Both the position numbers and the translations under genes were made by a program. Shown here piece after piece: positions 18,454 to 29,265 of a stretch of DNA of 64,000 nucleotides. Numbering within the stretch: position 1 is the stretch's first letter; each line of letters begins with the position of its first letter. The notes under the pieces were generated by a model, which was not told the origin of the DNA, searched no databases, and was given only the letters and a program-made list of their open reading frames with translations. The stretch is from Cyclobacterium marinum DSM 745 (lineage in GTDB: Bacteria > Bacteroidota > Bacteroidia > Cytophagales > Cyclobacteriaceae): positions 3,454,001 to 3,518,000 of the forward strand of contig NC_015914.1 of NCBI RefSeq assembly GCF_000222485.1. The letters run 5' to 3'.

Positions 18454-20541
18454 ATGCCACTCAGTCACCTACTCTCCTGCAAAAGTTTTACAATACTCCT
18501 GATCTTGCTAAGTCTCCTGGCCTGCGAAACCCCCAAAACCGAACCTTATCAAGACATTGCTTTCTACAGTGATGCTTTTGGCACGGAGCGAAATTACAGG
18601 ATCTACCTGCCTGGAGATTATGCTGAGCAACCGGACAAGCAATACCCGGTGGTGTATTATTTTCATGGCTATGGAGGCAGGTACAAATGGGATGCTTACG
18701 ACTTGGAAGACGATGTAGAGTATCCGGCAAACGGCCGATTGGAACCTCCCTTTGTGATGGAATGGAAAAAATATGCCCGAGAAAATAACCTGATCATCGT
18801 CACCTGGGATGGCTATGAACCCAATCTTTCCCCGGGGAAAAAAGAGCGGGAAGGCATATCCTATGGCAACGCCCTGCCTTATGATTATGTACGTGCCCAT
18901 GAAACCGAGCGGGAACATTGGGGCTGGGATTTTAGTGCCCATTTCAGGGAGTTGGTAAAGCATGTAGACCAAAATTTCCGAAGCATTCCCGACCGCAGCA
19001 AAAGAGCCATCACAGGCCTGAGCATGGGCGGCTTGACCTCCTACTATGTGGCCGGGCAAAACAAAGACCTGGTGGCCTCTGTCAGTGCTTTCGATCCTGC
19101 TGCTAACCTCCCTTACTACGGCCCTAAAGGCCGACAGGTGGTTTTCCCCATCCTGGAAATGCACCGCTCCCTAAAGGGTTTGGCCGTGCGCTTGACCAAG
19201 ACCGATGGGGACTGGCTCAAGTACAACAACTGGCACATGACCCAGCTTTTTGGAAGTGCAGACCTTAGCCATTTTGAAACCCATACCGCAGACTACCCGA
19301 ACCACTGGGCTGCTGACACCGAGCAGCAATTGGATTTTCACCGCAATGAATTTGCCAAGACACCCGCGCTGCCTGCCAAATGGAACCATGTCAATCCCGG
19401 TTTTGACAATTTCGAAGTGTTCGGAAACACCTTTGAGATCAAGCGGGAAACCCCGGCCCTAACCTTGATAGAAAATTCGGCTGAAAACAAATTAAAGATT
19501 TTGTCCCGAACTTTTATTCCTGATGGACCCATCGTCCTGGAAGAAAGCATTGCTGTCAATACGGCAGGAAGCTATGCGCCTGGGGAAGCCTACCTTCTGC
19601 GATCGTTCAATCTTTCTACGCATGCTTTTGAGGCAGACTACCTTGTAGCGGCAGACAAAGAAGGAAAGCTGGACTTTGCATTGTCCGGTGGAGGCCATTG
19701 GCTGGGAATCAACAGGGAAGCTGAACCAGAAGCCCAACTAGGCATGGTATTCCCCAACAACCAGGAGCATTTTTATTTTGAGGAGGGAAAAACAGAAAGC
19801 TTGAACTTTTCCCTGGTCAATATAGGCAATGCCCCCGCAAAAGAAATCGAGATCATCCCGGTTACCCAGCATCCCCATTTAAAAATAAGTCCCGAAAAAA
19901 TCACCATCTCAGCCCTGGAAGCCAAAGCAGCGATCGATAGCGAGCAGGCCTTTCAATTTACCTTTGGGCGCTATTCCGATTCCAGCTTTGTGGCCGGAGT
20001 AGATTTTGTAATCAGGGCAGACCAGCAAGTGACCGACACCCTTAGGATCGTGGCTTTTGCCGCTCCCAAAGCTGTCTACAGCCCTAGGGAAGACCTGATC
20101 CTTCTGGATGGAAGAACCCTGCCCGAAGTACCGATCTACCAGCAGGGAATGGATAGCATTGTTTTAGAATCCTTGTCAGGAGGGACAGGCAATGGCAATG
20201 GCATCTGGGAAGCGGGAGAGGAAGTACTGTTATACTTGCGCCTGCCACAGGGCCTGGCGCCCAAGGACACCAATACCTTTCACCCCACTTACCTGCTCAA
20301 CCATCCGGCACAGCCTTATACCAATGTAAACAGCCTGCACTACCTGGAGCGCCTCAATCAGGCCAGCTGCACAAGTGAAACCACCCCCATAACCCTTCCC
20401 CCGGACAGCCCCAAAAACCAGGAGCTGGACCTCTGGCTAAGGGCAGAAAGCCTCTACAATGATAAAAATGACAGTACCTCCAATGCCACCATCTATGCCA
20501 ATCAATTTCATTTTAGGAGGGTAAAGGTTGGGGTATACTAA
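18454..20541 (+). CDS. Lipoprotein esterase with C-terminal beta-rich region
   Basis: 695 residues with lipobox LLAC (Cys24). Residues about 38-300 form an esterase D/CE1-like alpha/beta hydrolase: NYRIYLPGDY, VVYYFHGYGG, NLIIVTWDG and nucleophile motif GLSMGG (Ser190), with a plausible catalytic His in NHWAADTEQQ. The remaining ~380 residues look like beta-sandwich or scaffold domains (FSLVNIGNAPAKEIEI resembles a CARDB/Ig-like repeat). Probably removes acyl groups from a polysaccharide or similar at the cell surface. The coding DNA is clearly more GC-rich than neighbouring genes, with many C/G third positions (for example around 18900-19300), hinting at a different origin. It is separated by AT-rich DNA from the RHS operon. 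Confidence 0.85.
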   Translation: MPLSHLLSCKSFTILLILLSLLACETPKTEPYQDIAFYSDAFGTERNYRIYLPGDYAEQPDKQYPVVYYFHGYGGRYKWDAYDLEDDVEYPANGRLEPPFVMEWKKYARENNLIIVTWDGYEPNLSPGKKEREGISYGNALPYDYVRAHETEREHWGWDFSAHFRELVKHVDQNFRSIPDRSKRAITGLSMGGLTSYYVAGQNKDLVASVSAFDPAANLPYYGPKGRQVVFPILEMHRSLKGLAVRLTKTDGDWLKYNNWHMTQLFGSADLSHFETHTADYPNHWAADTEQQLDFHRNEFAKTPALPAKWNHVNPGFDNFEVFGNTFEIKRETPALTLIENSAENKLKILSRTFIPDGPIVLEESIAVNTAGSYAPGEAYLLRSFNLSTHAFEADYLVAADKEGKLDFALSGGGHWLGINREAEPEAQLGMVFPNNQEHFYFEEGKTESLNFSLVNIGNAPAKEIEIIPVTQHPHLKISPEKITISALEAKAAIDSEQAFQFTFGRYSDSSFVAGVDFVIRADQQVTDTLRIVAFAAPKAVYSPREDLILLDGRTLPEVPIYQQGMDSIVLESLSGGTGNGNGIWEAGEEVLLYLRLPQGLAPKDTNTFHPTYLLNHPAQPYTNVNSLHYLERLNQASCTSETTPITLPPDSPKNQELDLWLRAESLYNDKNDSTSNATIYANQFHFRRVKVGVY

Positions 20542-20801
20542 GCTTGGTCCAATTTTATTATGGAGAGGTGGAGATGTTTTTTTGTAAGTAGGGTATATAT
20601 TTTTCACATAAATTGAAATCATAATTAGCAGATAAATAACTTATTTATTGGTGTTTTTGTAGAATTATTTTAATTCAATAAAATCATTTATACATTTTAA
20701 TTAATTTTATATAAATTGTTTTTGTTGTTTTTATTTATTATTTTAATTTCTAATTGATATTTCAATCTGATTATTTGCAAATATTTTATTGTTTGAGGAA
20801 T

Positions 20802-23800
20802 ATGGAAAGAGATAATTTAATTAGTATTTTTATTCGGCCCTTTCTAATTTTTATTTTCTGCTTTACAGTTAATATTTATTGCTTTTCTCAAGATCGGCAT
20901 GTAACTTTTCCATCACCTAATGCCTATTCATTAGTAAAATATACTCCTTCTACTGTTAATCATTATACTGGCATTCCTGATATTAGAATTCCTTTGTATA
21001 CTGTTGATTCAAAGGATCTTCAGGCCAATATTGATTTGTCCTATTTTGCAGGAGGTGTCAAAGTCAATGAATTTCCCAACTGGGTGGGGTCCGGTTGGTC
21101 TTTAAATGTAGGAGGTGTTATCACCAGAGCAATTGGAGGAATAAATGATGATGAAGAATCTATTGGTTTTTACTATACAGGTCATTTATTGGAAGACAAT
21201 TGGCCTAATCCATCAGATGATTATATAGAAAGTCAAAGAGTAGGACTTGTAGATGGAATGCCTGATATGTTTTATTATAATTTTAACGGAAAATCAGGGA
21301 AGTTCTTTTTTGATAATGATGGAGGAATAAGAACACTTCCTTATGCCAATATTAAAATTGAATTGATAGATAAAGGGTCTGTCTTCAAAAGCTTCGGTTC
21401 TGTTATGTTCCGTTTTAGTGGTTTTAAAAAGTGGAAAATTACAGATGAAAATGGGGTGATTTATTATTTTGAAGAATTGGAATTATCAAAATCAGAATCA
21501 GCAACGTTCACCCAAAAAGGTGGTTCCGGGGATATAAAAGATATAATCACAAGCTGGTACCTTACAAAAATTGTGTCTCCGAATTTAAAGAACGAGATTC
21601 TTTTTGAGTATGATTATTCAAACTTTGATACCTCATCATCTCTCTATGAATACCAGTCCGTCGCAATTGGTTATTATACCTATCATGGAAGTAATATTTT
21701 TCTTGGTAATGGGAGTTTGACACATATGGGAGGCTTTCCTCAGAATAGAGGTCAAACGATAAGTAGAAATTACAGGCATAATTTAAAAAAGATAATTTTT
21801 GAGAGTGGAACAGTCGAATTTTTTACTTCAGTTCGAAATGATTTGCCCCACCCTGCCATGCAGTATTCGTTTTCTTCATTCAAGTTAGATTCTATACTAT
21901 TAAAGAACAATCAAAATGAGATTAAAAGAAGGTTTGCTCTTGAATTTATCGATAAGCCCAACCAAAGATTAACACTGAAAAAATTATTTGTAGACAAGGA
22001 TCAAGTTTATTCTTTTGAATACAACAACATGCACTTGTTACCCGGATATAGTAGTAGAGATACTGACCATTGGGGATATTTTAATGGGGCACGTAATATT
22101 GGTACCGGATTGATTCCAACTTTTTCATTTTCTTCGCAAACTTTTCAAGACAAGACTTATCCTGGAATTAATAAAGATCCTGATATTGAAAAAATGAAAT
22201 ATGGGGTTTTAAATAAAATCACTTGGCCCACAGGGGGGAGCAGGCAGTTTTTTTATGAGCCCAATGACTATAGTTTTATTAATGAGAATCCCCTGGCAGA
22301 GGATGGGTGGTCCGCATGGAACTATATCGATTCATCTATAGCGTCTTCAGTAACTTTTAATTCTTTAGCACAAGTTCAGCTTTGGTATGAATGCAGTACG
22401 GATGGGGTTGCCTATGGCAACAATATCGAACCATGCGCTTCTGTGCTTACTCCTTGGAACTTCAATTTTACAGGAACCTTCGACCTCACCAAATATATTC
22501 CTCAATATACCGGAGAAATAGATGTCAGAGTCAAGTTAAAATATAGGTTATTGGAAGAAAGTTCAATAACAAAAAAAATAGGAGGTGGAATACGTGTTGC
22601 TGAAATTCATGATGTTGACCAATTTAATCCGCCCATCGTAAAGAAATTTGAATATACCCAAGAAGGAAATAGTGAGCTTTCGTCCGGTATTGCTGGGAGT
22701 GATTTTAAATACCATGTTTCGTTTACATCCGGTAATAAAACCTCTGGTTATTTCGCTACCGGAGTTAAAGCTTACTCTCATTCAGCTTTTCCTATTTCAA
22801 TGACTCAAAATCGTCCTATAGGTTATCAAAGGGTTGTGGAAAAAATAGAAGGTATGGGAGAGTCAGTGTACGAGTTTTCTTCCTTTTATGACTATCCTGA
22901 TCAAATAGGTTTACAGAGTAATCCTTATGAAATGCCATTGGTAGCTAAAAAGAGTTTTGAGCATAAAAGAGGTAAGTTGATTTCTACAACCCAGAAGGAT
23001 GATTTAGAGAACATTGTCAAAAATAACAGGATACTTGGTTACCAGACCCTTGTCTCAGGAGAACCGATAAAGGTGTGGCAATCGTTTCCTTTTATAACAG
23101 TTGTGTTAACTTTTGATAGAAGTTCATTTGTTCCTCAATTTCTTTTAGTAACATTAGAAGAATCTACAGCTTTTAACATGTCGTCTGAATCTTTTAAACC
23201 GGCCTATGAAATGGATAAATTATCTTCAGGTGATTCTGAATTAACGGTTGAACGCACTTATCAATACAATGCATTTCATCAACTTCAAAGACGAACGGTA
23301 GTAAATTCAAATTGGGGATTTGAAAGTGAAGAGTATAAGTACCCTTTGGAGTATGAAAAACCCTCCCAAGAGATTAATGCATTGTTAAGCAAAAATATAA
23401 TTGGTGATCCCATAGAATCAATTAAATCTGTGAAAAATGGGGTAATAAGTGGGCAGGCAAGAAAATGGAAAATTAAATCAGGAGAGGTTTTATTGGATGA
23501 AATTCTACACCTAGAAACAAATGCTCCAATAAAAAATTTCCCCCACTCAGTGGACGGAATTTCATTTCATGAGTCTTTTGTAAAAAAGACCAAACTAGGC
23601 TACGATCATGCATTTAATATTAACCAAGTAGAAGATTTAGGTCAAAATAATAGGGCAATTCTATGGGACTCTACTGATAAATTACCGGTATGTGAGGTGC
23701 TTAACTCCCGTCCTGATCAAATTTCTTACACATCATTTGAAACGCAAGAGAAAGGAGGGTGGACTTATATGGGTAATTCCGTTTCTTCTATAGGCTCCAG

Positions 23801-24236
23801 AACAGGTGGTAGGTATTATGATTTGGGAACAGGAAGTATCTCAAAATCGGGAATAGAGGCTAGTTCAAGTGAAAAATATTTGCTTTCATTTTGGGTAAAA
23901 AGAGCCAATGGTTCAGCAAATTGGGATTTTTTGGGGCAGACAGAGAAATTAGACCAAGAATGGAAGTTAATCCAAAGGATAGTTACGGAAAATAGGCTTA
24001 CCATTGAAGGAAGCGGTTTGCATTTGGATGAATTACGGTTACACCCAATAGATGCCGGAATGACGACTTATACATACGATCCTTTGGTTGGAGTAACATC
24101 CAAAACAGATGCTAGAAATTACACCTTGCATTACGAATACGACTACATGGGGCGGTTGAAAGCAATTAGAGATGATAATGGGCAGTTAAAGGAACTTTAC
24201 GAGTACAATTATCAAACAAGTGGTTTAAACCCTTAA
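20802..24236 (+). CDS. Large exported protein that precedes an RHS gene, with C-terminal YD-repeat segment
   Basis: 1144 residues from the ATG at 20802, which opens a signal peptide (IRPFLIFIFCFTVNIYCFSQ); an upstream TTG at 20754 is less likely. Most of the protein is beta-rich. The last ~50 residues carry RHS-type YD repeats (TYDPLVGVTSKTDARNYTLHYEYDYMGRLKAIRDDNGQLKELYEY). The start (VTFPSPNAYSLVKYTPSTVNHYTGIPDI) is of a type I recall from Bacteroidota genes placed directly before DUF6443/RHS genes. It heads a tight cluster: 11 bp to the next gene, which overlaps the RHS gene by 4 bp. Likely a secreted scaffold or carrier for the RHS protein; this is inference. The preceding 260 bp are extremely AT-rich. 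Confidence 0.85.
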   Translation: MERDNLISIFIRPFLIFIFCFTVNIYCFSQDRHVTFPSPNAYSLVKYTPSTVNHYTGIPDIRIPLYTVDSKDLQANIDLSYFAGGVKVNEFPNWVGSGWSLNVGGVITRAIGGINDDEESIGFYYTGHLLEDNWPNPSDDYIESQRVGLVDGMPDMFYYNFNGKSGKFFFDNDGGIRTLPYANIKIELIDKGSVFKSFGSVMFRFSGFKKWKITDENGVIYYFEELELSKSESATFTQKGGSGDIKDIITSWYLTKIVSPNLKNEILFEYDYSNFDTSSSLYEYQSVAIGYYTYHGSNIFLGNGSLTHMGGFPQNRGQTISRNYRHNLKKIIFESGTVEFFTSVRNDLPHPAMQYSFSSFKLDSILLKNNQNEIKRRFALEFIDKPNQRLTLKKLFVDKDQVYSFEYNNMHLLPGYSSRDTDHWGYFNGARNIGTGLIPTFSFSSQTFQDKTYPGINKDPDIEKMKYGVLNKITWPTGGSRQFFYEPNDYSFINENPLAEDGWSAWNYIDSSIASSVTFNSLAQVQLWYECSTDGVAYGNNIEPCASVLTPWNFNFTGTFDLTKYIPQYTGEIDVRVKLKYRLLEESSITKKIGGGIRVAEIHDVDQFNPPIVKKFEYTQEGNSELSSGIAGSDFKYHVSFTSGNKTSGYFATGVKAYSHSAFPISMTQNRPIGYQRVVEKIEGMGESVYEFSSFYDYPDQIGLQSNPYEMPLVAKKSFEHKRGKLISTTQKDDLENIVKNNRILGYQTLVSGEPIKVWQSFPFITVVLTFDRSSFVPQFLLVTLEESTAFNMSSESFKPAYEMDKLSSGDSELTVERTYQYNAFHQLQRRTVVNSNWGFESEEYKYPLEYEKPSQEINALLSKNIIGDPIESIKSVKNGVISGQARKWKIKSGEVLLDEILHLETNAPIKNFPHSVDGISFHESFVKKTKLGYDHAFNINQVEDLGQNNRAILWDSTDKLPVCEVLNSRPDQISYTSFETQEKGGWTYMGNSVSSIGSRTGGRYYDLGTGSISKSGIEASSSEKYLLSFWVKRANGSANWDFLGQTEKLDQEWKLIQRIVTENRLTIEGSGLHLDELRLHPIDAGMTTYTYDPLVGVTSKTDARNYTLHYEYDYMGRLKAIRDDNGQLKELYEYNYQTSGLNP

Positions 24237-24247
24237 AGTGAGGAGCG

Positions 24248-24706
24248 ATGGAAAAATTATTCTTATTTATTTTAGTAGTTTTTCATATCGCGGTAAGTCC
24301 TGTAGCTGCCCAAAAGATAGAACCAATTGATGCCCAAAACCTAATTGGATATTGGCAAACGGATTCAGTAAATCAGCTGTCAGCAATAAATTATGGTATA
24401 TCGGCAAAAGATTCAATGACCAAAACGGCTGAATCTGAAGCAATGAAACAAGCCATTAAGTCTAGGTCATTTATTTTTTCAGAGGACGGAATCTTTACAG
24501 CCCAATGGGTATTGGGTAAAAGACAGAATATTGTCAACGGAAAATGGGGAATTGAAGGTACATCGCTGTTAGCAATTGAGATCAATGGAATAAAGACCAG
24601 TTATTCCGTTCGAGTTAACGGAAAAGATGGGATTTTATTGATACCAATGAAGGCGCGTCGTGGACAAATCCATGAGTTGTATTTTACTAAGAAGGATGCA
24701 AAATGA
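24248..24706 (+). CDS. Small exported lipocalin-like protein in RHS operon
   Basis: 152 residues with a signal peptide (LFIFLVVFHIAVSPVAA region). The body is beta-rich with a lipocalin-like opening (LIGYWQTDSVN), FIFSEDGIFTAQWVLGK, a VNGKWGIEG strand and a final HELYFTK. I cannot assign a substrate. A good ribosome-binding site (GAGGAG) lies at about 24239-24244. The stop overlaps the start of the large RHS gene (ATGA at 24703-24706), so the two are translationally coupled. Its position between two RHS-related genes suggests a chaperone-like or accessory role, not proven. Confidence 0.8.
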   Translation: MEKLFLFILVVFHIAVSPVAAQKIEPIDAQNLIGYWQTDSVNQLSAINYGISAKDSMTKTAESEAMKQAIKSRSFIFSEDGIFTAQWVLGKRQNIVNGKWGIEGTSLLAIEINGIKTSYSVRVNGKDGILLIPMKARRGQIHELYFTKKDAK

Positions 24707-27700
24707 AGCCTTACCTCTTTTCACTTTTAATCTGTGTTTATGGGCAATATTTGTTTGGCCAAGAGGTTACTCAGGTTCAGATAATAGGCCCTACTACTGT
24801 TAGTATAGGAGAAACAGCCTTATTTGAAGTTAATTTTTGGAATGGGACTACTATGGTATACCCAAACAACGGAATTGGAAGTATGTGGTCTGTTCCCCAG
24901 GCAACCATCAATTATGAGACCTATAATTCCATAAGCCTGACTTTTAGCTCAGCCGGTTCTTTTAACTTGACCTATCAATTCATGACCTTTGATGGGAACT
25001 TCAATGACAACCTACAAATACGGGTACCCCACATAAACCCTTGTGAGGAAATAGAGGCTTCAGCTGAAAATGTTTCACGCTTTGAGAGTGGTTCAGTAGA
25101 ACTTACAGCGTCTCCTTCTCCTGCAGGTTTTGAATACCGATGGTTTGCTTCCGACCAAAGCACTCAACTAGGGACATCCCAAAGTTTCACCACACCTACT
25201 ATCTCCGCAACGACTACTTACTACTTGGCATATGTTCATACCTCTTCCGGCTGTATGACACCTAAAGTACCGGTAAAGGCGATAGTTGCCAACCATAATT
25301 ATGTAAAGAAATATACAGCGAAAAAAGCTGGTTTGGATGAAATGACAATTGTTTCGGCCAACTCAAGCCAATCACAAAAGCAATTCGCTTATCATGATGG
25401 ACTTGGTCGTACAATGCAGACTGTGGGAAAAGAAAGCACGGTTTCAGGCAAGGATTTGATTGTACCTATAGCGTATGATGAATATGGTATGCAGACAAAG
25501 GAATTGCTACCATTCTCTATTGCCAACGGCCGAAAACCCGGAGATTTTCGGCTTTCCGCTATTAATGACCAGGAGGCTTATTATACGTCATTATATGGAG
25601 AAAATCCCTCAGCCTATATAGAAAAAGAATTTGAAGCTTCCCCTTTAAACAGAGTTAATAAACAAGCAGCACAAGGAAATGCTTGGCAAATGGGGTCCGG
25701 TAAGGAGTTGAAATTTTTCAGAAGACCCAATACTACAGAAGAGGCCGTTCGGGTATTTACCGTAAATCAGAGTGGGCTTCCCGAAAGTAATTCAGCGTTT
25801 CGTGCGAATGACCTGTGGGTAGAGATTACTGTAGATGAAGACGATAAAAGTACCCTTACCTACACGGATAAATTAGATAGGGTAGTGTTAAAAAAAGTGC
25901 AGAATACTGCTGCACCTACAGATGAAGGCCATATAGGTTGGCTTTGTACCTACTATGTTTATGATGTTTTCTCAAGGTTAAGCGTGGTCATTCCTCCCAG
26001 GGCCACCCAAATTATTGCCGATGCAAACTGGAGTATTGATATCAGTACCAATGCAAGCTTGGCGAAAGAACAATATTTTCGCTATACCTACGATAAAAGG
26101 GGGAGAATGATAGAAAAATACATTCCCGGAAAAGGATTGGAATCCATGGTGTATGACAATCAAAACAGAATGGTAGGAGTTCAGGATGCCAATATGGCTA
26201 GAGAGACCCCTAGAAAATGGCTTTACACCAAATATGATGGACTTGGAAGAGTAGTGATGACCGGAATGACCAGCTCAAATGATGACCGGGCTAGTATTCA
26301 AAATAGCCTCAATGAGATGCCTTCAAATGAAGCCTCAGTAAATGCCAATACAGCTAAGGTAAAGACAGGATCTAGAATTACTTCTAGTAAATACGATGGA
26401 TATCAGGAGTATGTGGCTGAAAAATCCATCAGCCTAAAACCCGGATTTGCTATGAAAGCCACAGGGAATCAAAATTTCACTGCTCAGATAGGAACAAGAA
26501 GTTCAGGCAAGGTGGGGGTTTGGCCTAAAGATGAAGACGATATACTTACTGTGAATTATTACGATTCCTATGAATTTCTTAGCGAATTCCCCTATGAAAA
26601 CCCTGGTGCTCCTTTCTCTCCTCATCCAACAAAAAGGATTCATGGCTTACAGACGGGAAAAAAAGTGAAAAATCTGGAAAGCGGGGAATTTTATACCACG
26701 GCAATCTATTACGATGAGGAAGGACGAGTGATACAAACCATTGCTCAAGACCAGCTTGGGGGGACCATGCTGAATTCCACTGCCTATAATTTTGAGGGTC
26801 AACCAATTCATACATTGATTTCAAACAATAGGGCTGAAATCCCGGATATTCTCCGAACTTTTACCTACAATGTCACCGGTCAAATTGCCTCGATAACACA
26901 TCAAGTTGGCTCCGATCCTGCTATTACCCTGGCTGCTTATACTTATAATGACCTAGGGCAGCTTGTTTCCAAATCATTATCGGGCCAATCAGCTTTCAGT
27001 CAAACATATGACTATAATATTAGAGGGTGGTTAAATAGCCAGGGTAGCGATGAAATGGGGACATTCAAACAAAAACTCTATTACCATACCGGTAGCGAGA
27101 ATAAATATTACAATGGAAATATAGCAGGCATCGAATGGGAGGGACAGGACGGTAAAGCGAGGAGCTTCGCTTACAATTATGACAATGCCAATCGACTGTT
27201 AGCTGCAAAGTTTGAAGCAGCAGGGGAAAATAACCATTATTCCCAAGGAATCAGCTATGATGCCAATGGAAATATTCTGACGATGGATAGGTTTAGCGAA
27301 AAATCAAAAACCACCTACGGAAAAGTGGATAATTTGACCTACACTTATGAAAGCAATGATGACTTAGGGGACAATTATTCCAATAAACTGTTACGCGTCA
27401 CAGACGGGTTGGTTTCCAATACCCATACCGCGAAAGATTTTAAACCCAATACCGGATCCCAAGAAAATTACGCCTATGATGCCAATGGAAACCAAACTTC
27501 TAATCCCGATAAGAGGATTACTAAAATCAGCTACAACCACCTGAATTTGCCCGAAGAGATCACTTTTTCCAATGGAGGGAAAATTAACTTTGCCTATGAT
27601 GCAGAGGGGAAAAAGCTAAGCCAGACGGTTCAGGAGAACCAAGACAAGCCTGCTAAAACTAGAGACTATATTGGAGAGCTGGTGTTCCTAAATGGGAGCT

Positions 27701-29265
27701 TGGATTATATGGTTCATGAAGAAGGCAGGGTGGCAAATGAATCAAATGTCTATCATTATGATTTTTATATCAAAGATCATCTAGGCAATGTCCGGCAGGT
27801 GCTTAGGCAGCCCAAAACGGAGACAAAGTTGGCGACCATGGAAAGCCAACATGTACTGAAAGAGCAGGAAGATTTCTTTGGACTAACTGCTTCCAGACAA
27901 ACTGATGTGGAACAGAATGTTACCCCCGGAGGAGATAAAGTGGCGTGGTTAAATGCAGCAAGAGGAAGGGTTTTAGGTCCCTCAAGTAGACAAGAGGTCT
28001 TTACAGGAGATCAGCTTAACCTAAGTGTCTATGGCAAGTACGAAGAACAGCCACTTCAAAAAACAAACCCCGCAGGATTTGTAAACAGTGGAGGGAAAAG
28101 CAAAATTCTCGATGACCTCAATGAACTGTCCAAAAGTACACAACAAGCAGGAGGAGCCAACCCGATAACGATATTAAATATGATTGGCATAGTGGCGACA
28201 GACCTACAGCAAAAGCAAACCCCTGAAGCTTACTTGCTTTATGCCCTCTATGACAGTGATGGCAATCGCTACGAAGTAGGCAAGCAACCCTTAAGCAGAA
28301 AAGCCGCCAATCAGCATGAAGTTTTAGAAGAAAAATTGTATATTTCACAAGACGGATACATGGAAACCGTTCTGGTCAATGAAACCGCTGAGGACGTTTG
28401 GTTCGATGATTTTAGTATATCAAGAACCCCTTCGATAGTGATTCAAGAAACCCATTATGATCCTTGGGGTTTGGAGTTGAATGGGCTAGGGTATCAGAAT
28501 GGTGGTGTCAAGGAGAATAAGTATTTGTATAATGGGAAAGAGCTGATCGAGGACGAAGGGCTGGAGTATTATGATTATGGGGCGAGGATGTATGACCCGG
28601 TGATAGGAAGATGGGGAGTTGTGGATCCTATGGCAGACCAAATGACAAGACATTCGCCCTACAATTATGCGTTTGATAACCCTATAAGGTTTATTGATCC
28701 GGATGGGATGATGCCTAGGGATTGTTGTCCACCTTCTTCTGAATTTATTTTTGTTTCGGAGATGCATAAAAAGTTTGATTTTATTAAATCAAATCTGCAA
28801 AATTTATTAGGAGCTGAAAGAACTAAGAATTTAAATAGTCAAACCGCAGGAATAATTACTGAAACAGAATTTAGTAGTGGTCCTGTAGATTCTGGGACAA
28901 ATAGTGATAAAATAGCTGGGTTTGTAAACATGGATGGTTTGAGTGATGTTGGAAAAGGATCACCTTCTGGTGGATTTATGGAGAAGATTGCTAATGCGTT
29001 AAGCTCTATACTTGGTTTAACAAATGAATTGGAAAAATCTGCAACGACCATGGATGGAAATTCGGATGAAACGATTATTAAAAATTCTAATATTAAAGAG
29101 GATACCACCTTTTTTGATGTTAAAACCTATAGCAATGGCGTTGGAAGGAGTATAAGATATAAAAGGGTTATTGGTACTGATACGATACAAGTTACAGGGA
29201 CGGGAAATGGAGTTAATGAAGGTAAAAAGGCCTTGGAAAGTATTAAAGAAAAGAGAGATGAATAA
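24703..29265 (+). CDS. RHS repeat protein (DUF6443 type) with C-terminal variable tip
   Basis: 1520 residues with an N-terminal signal peptide (YLFSLLICVYGQYLFG). Order: two Ig/PKD-like domains (about 20-195), DUF6443-like segment (about 200-340, FAYHDGLGRTMQTVGKE), many YD repeats (YTYDKRGRMIEKY, YTYNDLGQLVSK), then the RHS core ending YDPVIGRWGVVDPMAD...NPIRFIDPDGM at about residue 1336. The final ~184 residues are unlike the core, as in polymorphic toxins where the core is a shell and the tip the effector; I do not recognise the tip. A lipoprotein gene overlaps its 3' end by 8 bp and is the natural immunity candidate. Downstream lie three more displaced RHS 3' ends, so this locus exchanges tips. 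Confidence 0.92.
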   Translation: MKPYLFSLLICVYGQYLFGQEVTQVQIIGPTTVSIGETALFEVNFWNGTTMVYPNNGIGSMWSVPQATINYETYNSISLTFSSAGSFNLTYQFMTFDGNFNDNLQIRVPHINPCEEIEASAENVSRFESGSVELTASPSPAGFEYRWFASDQSTQLGTSQSFTTPTISATTTYYLAYVHTSSGCMTPKVPVKAIVANHNYVKKYTAKKAGLDEMTIVSANSSQSQKQFAYHDGLGRTMQTVGKESTVSGKDLIVPIAYDEYGMQTKELLPFSIANGRKPGDFRLSAINDQEAYYTSLYGENPSAYIEKEFEASPLNRVNKQAAQGNAWQMGSGKELKFFRRPNTTEEAVRVFTVNQSGLPESNSAFRANDLWVEITVDEDDKSTLTYTDKLDRVVLKKVQNTAAPTDEGHIGWLCTYYVYDVFSRLSVVIPPRATQIIADANWSIDISTNASLAKEQYFRYTYDKRGRMIEKYIPGKGLESMVYDNQNRMVGVQDANMARETPRKWLYTKYDGLGRVVMTGMTSSNDDRASIQNSLNEMPSNEASVNANTAKVKTGSRITSSKYDGYQEYVAEKSISLKPGFAMKATGNQNFTAQIGTRSSGKVGVWPKDEDDILTVNYYDSYEFLSEFPYENPGAPFSPHPTKRIHGLQTGKKVKNLESGEFYTTAIYYDEEGRVIQTIAQDQLGGTMLNSTAYNFEGQPIHTLISNNRAEIPDILRTFTYNVTGQIASITHQVGSDPAITLAAYTYNDLGQLVSKSLSGQSAFSQTYDYNIRGWLNSQGSDEMGTFKQKLYYHTGSENKYYNGNIAGIEWEGQDGKARSFAYNYDNANRLLAAKFEAAGENNHYSQGISYDANGNILTMDRFSEKSKTTYGKVDNLTYTYESNDDLGDNYSNKLLRVTDGLVSNTHTAKDFKPNTGSQENYAYDANGNQTSNPDKRITKISYNHLNLPEEITFSNGGKINFAYDAEGKKLSQTVQENQDKPAKTRDYIGELVFLNGSLDYMVHEEGRVANESNVYHYDFYIKDHLGNVRQVLRQPKTETKLATMESQHVLKEQEDFFGLTASRQTDVEQNVTPGGDKVAWLNAARGRVLGPSSRQEVFTGDQLNLSVYGKYEEQPLQKTNPAGFVNSGGKSKILDDLNELSKSTQQAGGANPITILNMIGIVATDLQQKQTPEAYLLYALYDSDGNRYEVGKQPLSRKAANQHEVLEEKLYISQDGYMETVLVNETAEDVWFDDFSISRTPSIVIQETHYDPWGLELNGLGYQNGGVKENKYLYNGKELIEDEGLEYYDYGARMYDPVIGRWGVVDPMADQMTRHSPYNYAFDNPIRFIDPDGMMPRDCCPPSSEFIFVSEMHKKFDFIKSNLQNLLGAERTKNLNSQTAGIITETEFSSGPVDSGTNSDKIAGFVNMDGLSDVGKGSPSGGFMEKIANALSSILGLTNELEKSATTMDGNSDETIIKNSNIKEDTTFFDVKTYSNGVGRSIRYKRVIGTDTIQVTGTGNGVNEGKKALESIKEKRDE

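Noticed and set aside
18508..19164. Long minus-strand frame (218 codons) opposite the esterase gene
   Set aside because: An antisense frame favoured by the higher GC of the esterase gene; no motif and no start signal.
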